Source of the DNA: Siphonodentalium dalli
Taxonomy: Eukaryota; Mollusca; Scaphopoda; Gadilida; Siphonodentaliidae
DNA length: 64,000 nucleotides
Direction: 5' to 3'
Assembly: GCA_032622095.1 (NCBI GenBank)
Contig: CP136067.1
Span: 44,375,549-44,439,548, forward strand
A program made the translations under genes and the position numbers. The notes under the pieces were generated by a model. That model made no database searches. It was not told the origin of the DNA and was given only the letters and a program-made list of their open reading frames with translations. Shown in pieces: positions 38,315-54,023 of the stretch (positions within the stretch are counted from its first letter, which is position 1; every line of letters begins with the position of its first letter).

Positions 38315-39021
38315 TAAAAATCGCAGTTAGATAATTATCGTTATCACTTGTAGTTAGATATAGAAACTATTGCTTTAACAGTATCGCATGCATGAGTGAC
38401 CGATTCACTCACATGTATCAATCAATGCGCAGTCATAATATTTGACGGATCAGTTGAGTTATCCTTACTTTAATAATTAAGGTCATCATGAAAATTTGGG
38501 AAATAATAATTATAATAATAATAATAATAATAATAAATTGGAATTAAGGGTTCTTTGACAATTGAACTTGCTAGAATGTGTATACTATATTCTCATCAAA
38601 AATGTTTATTGTTTAATGTATATGTATAATGTATTTATACATAGAAAGAAATAAAACTATTAAAACCTCAACCGTATCTACAGTAATGTATCTATTACTT
38701 TTATGTCATTGACGGACATTTCATGCACTGGGATTTGATCGACAATGTGCATTGCCAGTTTGTATATATTTGAACCCATTTAATGATTAGAATTGCAATA
38801 CAATTTACAAAAGATTGCTAGTGTATCTAAATAGTCTGTATATTTCTCAATTGGAGCGATCATTGATTCCATTGTAAACTTGTTACTTCAAATTAACACC
38901 TGTTCTCGGAATTGATAGCTTTTATCTAGGTTTATCTACAAATAGCTGGAAAAGAATTTTTAGAAACCAACAAGTTCATGCTGCCGGGAAATTGACGGGA
39001 ACAGGGGTCGATTTAATTTAA
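38315..39021. other. CDK2 intron sequence, no feature beyond a microsatellite
   Basis: An (AAT)n tract lies at about 38509-38538. I see no exon on the minus strand with splice sites and no mobile-element end here. Confidence 0.5.
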
Positions 39022-42000
39022 ACAAAGGGTACGCATCTAAGATGCTTTTGTCGAGTTTTTTGGCAATCGAACCAAACTTCTGCCAATAAGGTGCACAACC
39101 CCCGGGGAAAAAAGTTGGACGGTGGTATATTATTGCAATAGACCTATATACCAAATATCAATTGAATCCGTTAATATTTCATTGAGTTATCGCACTAACG
39201 GTGCTAAAATTGTGATTAAAATAGAACGAGAGGCCGATCGTGAGATGTTTAACCCATACCTTGGCGATGGCGACTAGCCATAACTGATAATTTGTCAAAG
39301 ATATGATCACAGGAATTAATCCATATATCAGTACCCAACTTGAAATCAAAAGCTCAAATAATTTGTCTTAAGAAAGGGTTAAAGTATTTGGGTTGGGGAG
39401 GAGTAGTTTTAAATCTCATAACTCTGTCCCTATTCACACAAGGACCTCTCACTGTGAGATCCAATGGTTTAGTGATTTCGGAGGACATGTTTAGGAGTTT
39501 AAGTTAACTCATTGGAAGCAAAAGTGATAAATCCCCATCTTTGCCAGTTTTGACATGCCAGATATTCAAAATTTATTATTCACTTCTAAAGAGAAATTAT
39601 AATTGTTGACAAGCCAGACTGCTTAGAACGACATATATGTAGGGGATCCATCTCGTATTTAAATGGTACTTTAATTACCGTCCCCCCCTTCTCCCCAGTT
39701 ATTTGTTTATCAAACACGGACAGATATAAGATCAGATCTGACCTGTGTATTAAATAAGATTAAGTGTTTCATAACAGGGGTGTATGGTTTTCAAAAATAT
39801 ATGTAGTTTATACAATTCAAAAGTATTATCTATATAATGTTATACAGACATAATATGATGGGGATGCTGGCCCCTATGACCACTAAATCGTTCATATAAA
39901 AGAAAGTAAGTTAGCCCTCATTTGAATGGTTTCACACATTACAATGTTTTACAAGTAGCTTGGGCACTAAAAGCCACAACCTTCAATGTTAATCTTCTAA
40001 GTGCTCTGTGGCCCCTAAAATTCAATCAACCATGAAAATGTGAACAAATGGGAAAATAAGGTTCCTGGAAATACTAACATCTACCATATTGATTTTCAAA
40101 ACAAGTCATCACTTACAATAGTCATGTATATTTATCTGCCTGTTTCCCCATTGCATAGATAAATCATATTGGCTATCAGCTGTTGTTTTAATTTTGAAAG
40201 CACGTGTCTGAAGGGTTAATATATTTTTCAAAAATCAATTAATCAGTCAATACCAAAATTGATAGAAGTGAATAGTGTGCAAAGATACCCAATATATATT
40301 AAGAGATATGAGGAAGAGTCCATGTACATTATAGCATGTGTCTATGGAAACCTTGGAAAGGGTTAATTATTTTTGAAGCAAATTAATGGAATTTAGAAGA
40401 CACTTATATAGGTGAGGGGGCCCTTATCTCACCCTGTAATGAAATTTCAAGAATAGGAAAAACACCAGTCTTGTGCTGCCATTAATCAATTTGACAGTTA
40501 GAATAAACAAACAGCCAGCCACCAGTGTTGTTTATCTTGCTTGACCCACCAGAGCTCTGTATCATATGTCATCACTCATTTCATAACAGATATCACTTGG
40601 AATGACAACATCTATAAAAATCCTCTCATATACTCTGGATGTTGGATGATCACATGGTAATTTATTGATATCATTATATTACATGAAACTATTGCAATAA
40701 AATCTTCATATTTTCAAAACAGGATATCACACCTAATTAATCGTATAAAACTAAAATAAATGAAAGTGTCAATTTTTTTTTATTATTTAAAATTTTTTTT
40801 TATTGTTATTAAAGTTCAAACAAAATTTAATATCTGTATATGCTAAATTTAGCATGGAGCTAAATCTAAAAAATTGAATTTTTTTTAATTATTTTTTTTC
40901 TCGAAAAATGGTCATAACTCCTTTAAAATTAATCGGATCAAACCCATATTCGGACTCGATCTGTATTTTGGGCTGTGAAACTCACATAACAAATTTGGTT
41001 TCGATCGGATAGAAAATGTTTGAGTTATCGCATTACTCGTAAAGTGTCTATGGACAGACAGACAGACAGACGGACGAACGACGAGTGGTCAATCCGGGCA
41101 ACGACACTATGTTTACCATACTATGGTATGGGTAAACATAACGAGAGGCCGATCACGATCGGCAGATGTTTAACCCATACCTTGGCGATAGCGATTAGCT
41201 ATAACTGATAATTGGTCAAAGATATGATCACAGTAATACATATATCAGTACCTAACTTAAAATCAAAAGGTCAAATTATTTGTCTTAAGAAGGGGTTAAA
41301 GTAATTGGGGTGGGGGAGGAGTCGTTTTAAATCTCATAACTCTGTCCCTATTCACACAAGGACCTCTCACTGTGAGATCCAATTGTTTAGCCATTAATAA
41401 ATTTGACAGATAGGATAAACAATTATCCAGCCAGCAGGTTGTTCATCTTTACCTTCATACAACCACCCCCCTAGAGCTATGTAACATATGTCATCACTCA
41501 ATTAATAACAGATTTTGCTTGGAATGACATCTATTAAAGGTATTCTCATACTCTGGATATTGGATGTTCACATGTCAATTTATTGATATCATTATATTAC
41601 ATGCAAATATTGCAATAAAATCTTCACATTTTCAATACAGGACATCACACCTTATTAATGGAATACAACTAAAACAAATTAGTGTCAATGAATTTTTTTT
41701 TTAATTAAATAATTTTTTTATTATTATAAAAGTTTTTTAATATTTGTTTATGTTAAATTGAGCGAGGAAATTCAATCTAAAAAAAGATGAAAAATCCAAA
41801 TTTCAAATTTAAAAAAAAAAGAAGGGTCATAACTACTTAAAATAAATCGGATCAAACCCATATTCAAACTCGAACTGTATTTTGGGATGAGAAACCTATA
41901 TACAAAATTTGGTTCCGATCAAATAGAAAATGTTAGAGTTATCGCATTATACTTAAAGTGTCTGACAGACAGACAGATATAGATGGACGGACAGACGAGT

Positions 42001-44100
42001 TGTCAATCCGGACATTGACGCTATGTGTACCATACTATGGTATAGGTACACATAAAAAGTTTTATCTCATGCAGAGTACAGGAAAAATACATCAAACCTG
42101 GTGTGCCCCTTTAATTTTTCAATTCACATATGTAATCAATTGAAATCAATGTCGAAAAAGCTTTCCATTAATATATAGATAAAACAAACTAGACCTACAG
42201 TACTAAAAGTGTTATGAACAATTATTTTGTTCCCATAGACTAATACAGAGCTCTCAAGTTTTTAAAACTTTGAAAACCAAAGTTGTCTTCCCATGAAACC
42301 AACAAAATTCCAATGGTAATGCTATTAAACAATGAAACCAGATTATGCCTTTAAGATGAAATTTAAATAACCATGCATGTAAAATATAATAGTATAAACA
42401 TTCCACCTATGATATGGCCAGAGATACTTATAGAGTATAAAGTATATCTGATACAGCCAACACATCTCCTAGCAGTTAATTAACTCAATACAAGATAACC
42501 AACTTCATGGTATTGTAACTGGATACTAACTCTGTGTGAGAAGACACAAGAGAGAGACAACTTCATGGTATTGTAACTGGATAATATCTCTGTGTGAGAA
42601 GACACAAGAGAGAGACAACTTCATAGCATCCTGAACCTGATTTATTAGATACTATCTAGACAGTGCCACCTGTGTATCTTGGATATATTTTAGCGATGAA
42701 TAAAATAATCAAAGGGCCATAACTCCAGTAAAAAGTACCGGATCAAACCCATATTCGAACTCGATCTGTATTTTGAGTTGAGAAACTCACATACAAAATT
42801 TGGTTCCTATCAGTTGAAAAATTGTTGATTTATCGAAGCATTCATAAATTCTATGTCAAAGGGCCATAACTCCATTAAAAAATATTGAATCAAACCCATA
42901 TTCGAACTCGATATGTATTTTGGGTTGAGCAACTCACATACCAAATTTGGTTATGGTCAGATAATTTCTTTTTGAGTTATGGCAGCATGCATAAATTCTA
43001 AGTTGAAAAAGGGCCACAACTCCGTAAAAAAAACTCGGATCAAACCCATATTCGAACTCGATCTGTATTTGGTGCTGAGAAATTCATATACAAAATTTGG
43101 TTCCGATCAGATAGAAAATATTTCAGTTATCGCACCATGCGTAAAGTGTCTACAGACAGACAGACAGACAGACAGACGGACGGACGGACGGACTAACGAC
43201 GAGTGGTCAATCCGGGCAACGACACTATGTTTACCATACTATGGTATGGGTAAACATAAAAACTAAGACCCATAACTCCGGAAATAAAATTCGGACAAAC
43301 CAGGTTTTCGAACTCGTCAAAGATATTGTTACAATAGACTCATATACCAAATATTGTTTAAATCGGTTAATATTTCATCGAGTTATCGCGCTAACGGTGA
43401 TAAAATTGCTAAAAATAGACAAACTAAGACCCATAACTCCGCGAAAAAAATTCGGACAAACCTGGTTTTCGAACTCGTCCGAGATATTGTTGCAGGAGAC
43501 TCATATACCAAATATTGTTGAAATCGGTTAATATTTCATCAAGTTATCGCGCTAACAGTGATAAAATTGCTAAAAATAGACAAACTAAGACCCATAACTC
43601 CGCGAATTTTTTTGGGACAAACCTGGTTTTCGAACTCGTCCGAGATATTGTTGCAGGAGACTCGTATACCAAATATTGTTGAAATTGGTTAATATTTCAT
43701 CGAGTTATCGCGCTAACGGTGATAAAATTGCTAAAAATAGACAAACTAAGACCCATAACTCCGGAATTTTTTTTCGGACAAACCTGGTTTTCGAACTCGT
43801 CCAAGATATTGTTGCAAGAGACTCATATACCAAATATTGTTGAATTTTTTTAATATTTGCGTGAGTTATCGCGCTATCGGTGAAAAACTTAACTAAAAAC
43901 CATCTAAGATGGATAACTCTTGTAAAAAAGTTCGGACATGACCCATTTTCTACAGGCAGTAAATAGTCATTGGGAGCAACTGCCATACCAAAATATTTTT
44001 TGAATCCGTCCACAAATGTCATAGTTATAAGGCATTCTTTAGGTCCGCCGGCCAACCGTCCCTCGCCAAACCATAAGTCGAGTTTTGGAAAAACTCGACT
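39022..44100 (-). mobile_element. HINE-like element, family 2, copy 2 (with nested cluster)
   Basis: It starts ACAAAGGGTACGCATCTAAGA and matches copy 1 at 32328 closely through GATTAAAATAG (39224). There it is interrupted by family-1 elements; the core array resumes at about 43258 (AAACTAAGACCCATAACTCC). It ends with the hairpin GTCGAGTTTTGG/AAAACTCGAC (44076-44099), complementary to GTCGAGTTTTTTGG at its start. Its stretch AACTTAACTAAAAACCATC (43887-43905) is the empty form of the site occupied in copy 1. Confidence 0.8.
39225..43257 (-). mobile_element. HINE-like family 1, head-to-tail cluster
   Basis: Heads (AACGAGAGGCCGATC) occur at 39225 and 41140. Closing hairpins (CCATACTATGGTATGG or variant) end at about 41139, 42054 and 43257, each after ACAGACAGACGG-type tracts. 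The tail at 41139 abuts the next head directly. The third unit (42055-43257) has cores and tail but no head. About 4.0 kb in total inserted at one point of a family-2 element. Non-coding. Confidence 0.75.
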
Positions 44101-44397
44101 AAAAATTTGTATAGCATTTTGCAGCACTGGGTAGATTTTGTATAGAATTCCCTGCCAATACATGTTTTACATTGTTAATTGGTTAGCAGAGATTAGAGAT
44201 TAATGTAAATGAAATTTGGCCTAATAATTCAAGGAAGTAGCATTCGCGCATGTTATTTGTCCGAACTCCGATCAATGCTTATGAGTTCAGTTGCCGCTTG
44301 TGGGCAAGTGTGAGTAGTATTCATATTGTTTGTGCGTATTGTTACATTTACACTAGTACTAAGTAGTTTGCAAAGACTGCAACTTTGAGTTAATTAA

Positions 44398-44765
44398 AGA
44401 CATATTATGAACTTGTTTGGTTACGTGAAACTGATAAGTTAGTAGGTGCTATGCCAGCTGGAGGAATGTAGCATTCTACCAACATCTCCGAAAATGTCAA
44501 GCAAATCAACCGGACCACTCCATAAAAAACATTGTCTGAACTATGCTCAATTGTAAATATCTACCACTCGATTTGGGACGCATCTATCGGCGATAAACTA
44601 ACGAAAATGATTTCGCCATCGAAAGTTACTGCATTTTATTAATATATAAGAATTACGGTGTATGTTGTCAATTTAGATACAATATTTGTAAAAAAAAACT
44701 ACTTTGAACAGGATTATTCTCCATTTCTATTTGATCACCTTGCCGGAGTGTTTCACATCACTTTA
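44398..44765 (+). repeat. Dispersed ~0.37-kb repeat, copy 1
   Basis: ACATATTATG(A/G)ACTTGTT through GGCGATAA.TTAGC-like text to GGAGTGTTTCACATCACTTT is collinear with 59610-59983. No inverted ends or coding frame; the family is unknown to me. Confidence 0.75.
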
Positions 44766-48471
<3,706 letters not shown>

Positions 48472-48530
48472 TTATGTAAATAAGCTATTCAGAATAATAC
48501 TTTGATTTTGAAAAATGTATGTATAGGTGG

Positions 48531-50328
48531 CAGGGTTGGCTTATTTAAATCAATTTTTTTCAAATGATGACAAGAGCTACGCTGGGCGTGCAATATACGC
48601 CCTCTCTTGGGTCGGCGGAAACTGGTAAAAAAGGGGCATAACTCTGGTAAAAATTGGTGGACGGAACTCAAATTTGAACTTGACCTGTGTTTTGGTGGGA
48701 GAAAGTAATATACCAAATTATCATTGAATCCGATAAGCTCTAGTAAAGTTATCATGCGGACAACAAATTTCAGGGATTTTCTAAGTCAATTACGTCAAAT
48801 AAGGGGCATAACTCCGGTGAAAATTGGCGGACGGAACCCAAATTCGAACTTGAGCTGTCTTTTCTCCTAATAAACCCACATACCAAATTTGATTGAAATC
48901 GGTTCACTCTAACTAAAGTTATCATCCGGACAACAAATTTCATGGATTTTCTAAGTCAAATTACGTCAAAAAAGGGGCCATAACTCTCGCAAAAATTATC
49001 GGATTAAAACGAAATTCGGACTTGAGCTGTATTTCGATATATGTAATCCACAAACATACGGGTTTTGCGTATAAACATTCCAAAATCGAGTTATCATCCG
49101 GAAACCAAAAAACATAAGAAAAACTGAATTTTCGGAGTCGAAAAAGGGGCATAACTCTGCCAAAAATGGTCGGACAGAACCCAAGTTCCAACTTGACCTG
49201 TGTTTTGGTGGGAGAAAGTAATATACCAAATTCGGATTCATTCCGATAAACTATACTAAAGTTATCATCCGGACAACAAATTTCAAGGATTTTCTAAGTC
49301 AAAAAACGTTAAATAAGGGGCATAACTCCGGTGAAAATTGGCGGGCGGAACCCAAATTCGAACTTGAACTTACTTTTCGGCTAATAAACCCACATACCAA
49401 ATTTTACTAATTTTGGTTCACTCTAACTAAAGTTATCATCCGGACAACAGGTTAACGGACAGACGCCCGGACGGACAGACCAATACTATAATACGGCCTT
49501 TTTTTCAAAAGGGCGTATAATAAAAAGTCAAGAACTGCAATATCTAACAAGGTTTCTGTAAACTAAAACATGAGTATGATTAAACAATATACAAATTGGA
49601 TAATAGATATGAAATTGTAGTCATTATCAACCCTATAGAAACTACATGCATACTGCATGGTACCGTATAAATTTACTGTTCCAGCAATGGCCTGTTCCGC
49701 TTTATAGCATTGTTCATATTGTTTGTAACTACACTCAGATTCAGCAGGCCTCATTGTACACTGTTTAATCCCCCCCCCCCTTTTCTCATTGCTGTACATG
49801 TAAATGCTAACTGAGTATAGTTCTACCATATACTCTGCCATCTAACTACTCTAGTTGTCTAGTGCCTATACTTGATATATCGTGTGATTTAATACCGTAT
49901 GTCCTAAAGTCACTGAGAGCAAACGTGATTGATAATATATTCAGTTTTCATCTAAAATTGACTAAATTTATTAGTAAAAGTTTAAGAACAGGTCTAGCTT
50001 TCCAGATATCACAACATTGGAGCCCACATCGACCTACCGGTAAGTGTATGCATAAAGGACATGGTCGCTATATCTGTACTGCCATGATATGTGTGTTTCA
50101 TTGGTATACAAAAAATAATAAAAAATAATACAATCACAGAATTCTGATTAATCCAGCCTTGGATATAATAAGCAACACCTTTCAGAACCTTCATTTATCA
50201 GAGAAATTGCACAATTACATACTTTCATAACAGTTAGAAAATAAATCAAATAAATCTATTTAAATCAAAAAAATCTTGATTTAAATCAAATAAATTATTT
50301 TAAAAAATCAAAAAAATCACCAACCCTG
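48531..50328. mobile_element. Non-autonomous hAT element in a CDK2 intron
   Basis: The left end CAGGGTTGG (48531) and right end CCAACCCTG (ending 50328) are inverted repeats flanked by identical ATAGGTGG (48523-48530 and 50329-50336), an 8-bp hAT duplication. AATCAAAT-type AT-rich subterminal sequence occurs at both ends. It has no transposase and contains a nested HINE element (48570-49521); the rest (49522-50328) has only short frames and a C-run. Confidence 0.88.
48570..49521 (-). mobile_element. HINE-like element, family 4
   Basis: The end ACAAGAGCTACGC is followed by a hairpin (GGGCGT..ATACGCCC). Five ~170-bp cores follow (AGGGGCATAACTC at about 48635, 48802, 48973, 49145, 49316; AAGTTATCATCCGGACAAC), then ACGGACAGACG tracts and a closing AGGGCGTAT, the exact complement of ATACGCCCT near the start. 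Short minus-strand frames are core translations. Confidence 0.75.
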
Positions 50329-50439
50329 ATAGGTGGACCCTAAACCCAGGCACACTATTTGTATTTGTTGTACTGACAGGAAATGAAAGTGTTAACGACA
50401 CTGTAGCTCAACTTGGAAAGGGAATAATTTCATGTGTCA

Positions 50440-51110
50440 ATGTCAATGGAGTGATTAGGAATGTGCAAAGAGTAAAATCCAAGATGGCCACTGGCAACCA
50501 TGTTTTTTTGCCGAATGAACCCAAAAAAGAGTTTCCATTTACAAGTCAATATTAACATCCATGACAAATTTCATGATGATCAGACGAACAGTATGACCTG
50601 TAGCCCATGCTTGAATTTTGAAATCCAAGATGGCTGCTGGTGGCCATGTTTTTTGTCCGAATGACCCCAGAATGACTCGTTCCCATCTACATGTCAATGT
50701 TAACATCCATGACAAATTTCATGAAGATCCGACCAAAGCTACGACCTGTAGCCCGTGCCAAAGGATTTAGTCATGCAAAGAGTAAAATCCAAGATGGCCA
50801 CTGGCGGCCATGTTTTTTGGCTGAACGACCCCAAAATTACTCGTTCCCATCTACATGTCAATATTAACATCCATGACAAATTTCATGATATCAGAAGAAC
50901 AGTACGACCTGTAGCCCGTGCTAATGGATTGAATTTTGAAATCCAAGATGGCCACTGGCGGCCATGTTTTTTTCCCGAATAACCCCAAAATTACTCGTTC
51001 CCATTTACATGTCAATGTCAACAGCCATGACAAATTTCATAATGATCCGACCAAAGGTACGACCTGTAGCCCGTGCTAAAGGAAATTGTTGACGAATCAC
51101 ACACGCATGC
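50440..51110 (+). repeat. Tandem ~150-170-bp repeat (AATCCAAGATGGCC units)
   Basis: AATCCAAGATGGC starts units near 50478, 50620, 50788 and 50939, each with GGCCATGTTTTTT, ACTCGTTCCCATCTACATGT and CATCCATGACAAATTTCAT. The flank GAAAGTGTTAACGACACTGT (50385) and one unit also appear at 60130-60340. It ends just before the inverted exon copy at 51121. Confidence 0.8.
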
Positions 51111-51120
51111 ATACACACAC

Positions 51121-51221
51121 TAGTCCAAGTCTTCTCGTACTAAAACCAGCTAAGATATTGGGATGGAGATGCTGGTATTTAGTCCGAGATCGCGCCCTAT
51201 GCCTTCTTATGACACGAGTTA
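51121..51221 (-). repeat. Inverted 101-bp copy of exon 1 of the nested gene candidate
   Basis: This is the reverse complement of 52354-52454, identical at 98 of 101 positions by my alignment. The only differences are three adjacent bases where CATAG in one reads CTATG in the other, i.e. a trinucleotide inverted in place. Homology stops abruptly on both sides. Lack of a tail, target duplication or terminal repeats argues against a transposon and for a local rearrangement such as template switching. Confidence 0.9.
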
Positions 51222-52081
51222 AGCGTTAATGACCCGCTCAAATAAAACCACAATTATATGAAATAAAATATCACAATTGCGACAATAATGGATATTTTCC
51301 GCAGAAGACATGCTATTTGATCTGAAACCAACATCAGTTGTGAATTGAAAGCAGTAATATAATGCGAAAAGAGACATTTACCGTAGTGTTTACAAATTTT
51401 TAAAAGTATGCGAACTCAGTTGACCTCGCGAACTGTGTTCGGCATTTTCCGTAGCTTTTCGACTAACCACGCAAATTACGATGAATTCTCCATTGTAATT
51501 GTAATTATGTGTGTCGATAAATAAAAAATAAATAGATTAAGTAAACATTGAAGATATAAATGTAATACATTAAATAAATTACGGGAATTACAACCCTCTC
51601 AAAGTTTAAAACAGTGTAAACACAACGAGCATTAGAATAAATATGGCGCTACATTTCACCCACATTTGGTGGACTTCCGCGAAATTAAGATATATACTAA
51701 GCGAACAGAGCAATATACTGCTCTTGTTAAGCACACAAAAAATCAAACAAAATTTGTATAAATTTTGAACCTTAAGTTTGAAAAGTCCCACTAAAACCGA
51801 AGAACTATATTTCGAAACGGTGTGATTCGGTTCTCCGATTATTTTATCAACACAAAAGTCATAACGCTCATGGACGAAAATCACACGCATGGCAAGTCAG
51901 ACACAAGAGTTCTAATTTGCTGAAATTTTGACGAGTTGCTTGCGAAAATCGTCAACAGAACTACCGTTCTGATCCTCCATTATGTCATTAAGTTTTTAGT
52001 GCGGGAATTGTTCTCAAAGCACATAGGAAATTTGACTTTGGGGCGATCGGTTTTCGCTAATTTGTTCGGAAAACCCCGCGC
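51222..52081. other. Upstream region of the nested gene candidate
   Basis: Unique-looking AT-rich sequence lies between the inverted exon copy and the TATA box. I see no repeat family or frame of note. Confidence 0.5.
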
Positions 52082-52089
52082 TATATATA
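52082..52089 (+). promoter_or_regulatory. TATA box candidate for the nested gene
   Basis: TATATATA lies in the context CCCCGCGC-TATATATAG, 170 bp upstream of the ATG at 52260 and just after a local GC-rich patch. Position and context fit a core promoter, but the start site is not shown. Confidence 0.4.
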
Positions 52090-52259
52090 GAAACGGTAAC
52101 TAGTATACGGACTATGCCGGAGTTCTTCGGACCACTTCGGCTTTCAGTTAAAACGTAAACAAACAGAGAAAAAAAGCGATGTTTGTAGCAATCAACCGGA
52201 ATATTCTATGTGTAATTTAACATTAAAGTTAGATTATTATACACCATTATGACCATAAG

Positions 52260-52535
52260 ATGTCTCTCTTTCCGATGTATATAGCATCATGTATTGATTT
52301 GTTAGGTAAATCGAGTAAAATACACCACAGATTCCCGCCACAGATCCTGGGCGTAACTCGTGTCATAAGAAGGCTATGGGCGCGATCTCGGACTAAATAC
52401 CAGCATCTCCATCCCAATATCTTAGCTGGTTTTAGTACGAGAAGACTTGGACTAACACACACGGACGACGGATACCAAGCCATGGCAATAGCTCAAACTT
52501 TACAAAGTAAAGTTGAGCTAATAACCCATGTACAG
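52260..52535 (+). CDS. Unidentified gene candidate, first coding exon
   Basis: An ATG frame of 92 codons ends at a consensus-like donor (CAG|GTATAT). It starts MSLFPMYIASCIDLLGK and contains RRLWARSRTKYQHLHPN, then TRRLGLTHTDDGYQAM and VELITHVQ. Codon use and composition look protein-coding and the frame joins in phase 0 to a second candidate exon at 53082. The Arg-rich, acid-poor N-terminal ~60 residues could be a mitochondrial presequence. I do not recognise the family. It lies antisense inside a CDK2 intron. Unusually, part of this exon is duplicated in inverse orientation at 51121-51221. Alternative: a remnant of an unrelated mobile element, but no retroelement motif is visible. Confidence 0.55.
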
Positions 52536-53081
52536 GTATATAACGCAAAATATAACATTGTTTTGAAATTTTTTTAATAATTAGAAGTTAATCAAAACAA
52601 AGTGTGAGCTATGTCATACAACCAGAACGGCGACCGTTCCTCTTTAGCGCATCAGATCAGACTCAGAAATAGTACAAGTTTCCTTCGACATAAACAAGAA
52701 TGTGATATTGTTAGCGCCAGATGCTGGTATATGTCGAAGACCCATTCCATTACTATCCTAGCACAGACTATAAATGTTCAACTATAAACCAGTAATGGCA
52801 CCCCTTACCATTTTAAAAAGTTCATAACAATAATAGAATATTAGAATAGAAGTACATTGAATGCGTTCACATGTTTGTTGTTTCCCACATTTGATCTGTC
52901 ACAGAGTCGAGACAGTCGTCTGAGAAACTATTTGCTATACTAAGCAAGTTACAGCTATGCTCTAATTAATCAACCTCTTTAATGAGGTTATGGGCCGGTA
53001 AGTTGGCCAATAATTTGTGTTAATATATTAAGAAACTGACCTTACATTCATTCCTCATGTGAAGCTAAATTTATTTTCGAG

Positions 53082-53205
53082 TACCAACGTCTTCAATGGT
53101 TGATTTCCCTGCGTAATTCCTTTGAAGTTGCCGCTTACCGGCGTATGGCGCTAATAGGTGATAATATGCTCGGATCAATATTCAGACATACTTCCCAGTC
53201 TGCTA
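53082..53205 (+). CDS. Unidentified gene candidate, second exon
   Basis: After TTATTTTCGAG the frame reads YQRLQWLISLRNSFEVAAYR then RMALIGDNMLGSIFRHTSQS and meets a strong donor (GTAAGTAAAC). Length 124 nt, phase 0 in and phase 1 out, compatible with the exon ending at 52535. The words ITHVQYQRL and YRRMALIGDNMLG weakly recall the RNase III signature (THxSY ... RLEFLGDAVLG) seen in Dicer/mL44-type proteins, but key acidic residues are not matched well, so no function is assigned. Further exons downstream were not recognised. An alternative acceptor at GTGAAG (53053) would give a longer exon in another phase. Confidence 0.45.
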
Positions 53206-54023
53206 GTAAGTAAACCAGTTAGAATATTTGGAAAGTGAGTTTTTAGTGGAAATTTGTAGAATAACGTGACCACAGGTAAGCCAAGGTAACCAAGAATCTT
53301 CAAATTCAATTCCAAATATGCCGGCACAAACTACATGCAACTCCAACGCGATAATAATATCCGGTATAAAGAACTGAACACACCACCTCACAGTGTGTCC
53401 CACATGTTAAAAAAATATTTATTAGAAAATATTTATAACTGACTGCATGGGTCAACGTCTATTATAGTCACGAAAGTAACCCCGCCATGCATGGCTACCG
53501 CAGGTACAACAACTGACTTAGTTTGTCTGACTACGATACCTCATTTTCATTTGTGATATGATCGATAGGAAATTCATGGGGAACCCCCATGCGCCATGAA
53601 AGTCATTACCGCGTAAGATAACCACAGTTGTGAAGTGCGCTACTGCATGTCACCGCAGTCATGAGGTGTGCTACCGCAACTATATGGTGGTCTGCGGTAA
53701 TCCACGGTTTCAGTACCATGGTTAACCACCTGACTGCAATATTGCACTGTGTTAATACTGCATGTCAACCTTTTTAAGGAGGGTTGATTAATTAGAGCAT
53801 ATCTGTAAAGGTGCACGGGACTGCTTTGGACGGTACCAGGCATGAGAACATGGGACTACAGAGGACTGGATCCCTACAACTCGGCCTCTTATTTGAAAAT
53901 TATAGCCATCTTTACACAATTCCTCTAAAACCTAAATCAGATTTAATTCAAACTTCCAGAGAGATACATCAAATTTATATTTTTGTGGCTTTGGTACAAG
54001 TGCTTTGACAGACTAGACAGTAA
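53206..54023. other. No recognised exon or repeat
   Basis: A frame at 53811-54008 reads to 65 codons without recognisable motifs or clear splice sites. ACCGCAG/CTACCGCA-like words recur at 53500-53700 without a clear unit. Confidence 0.4.
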
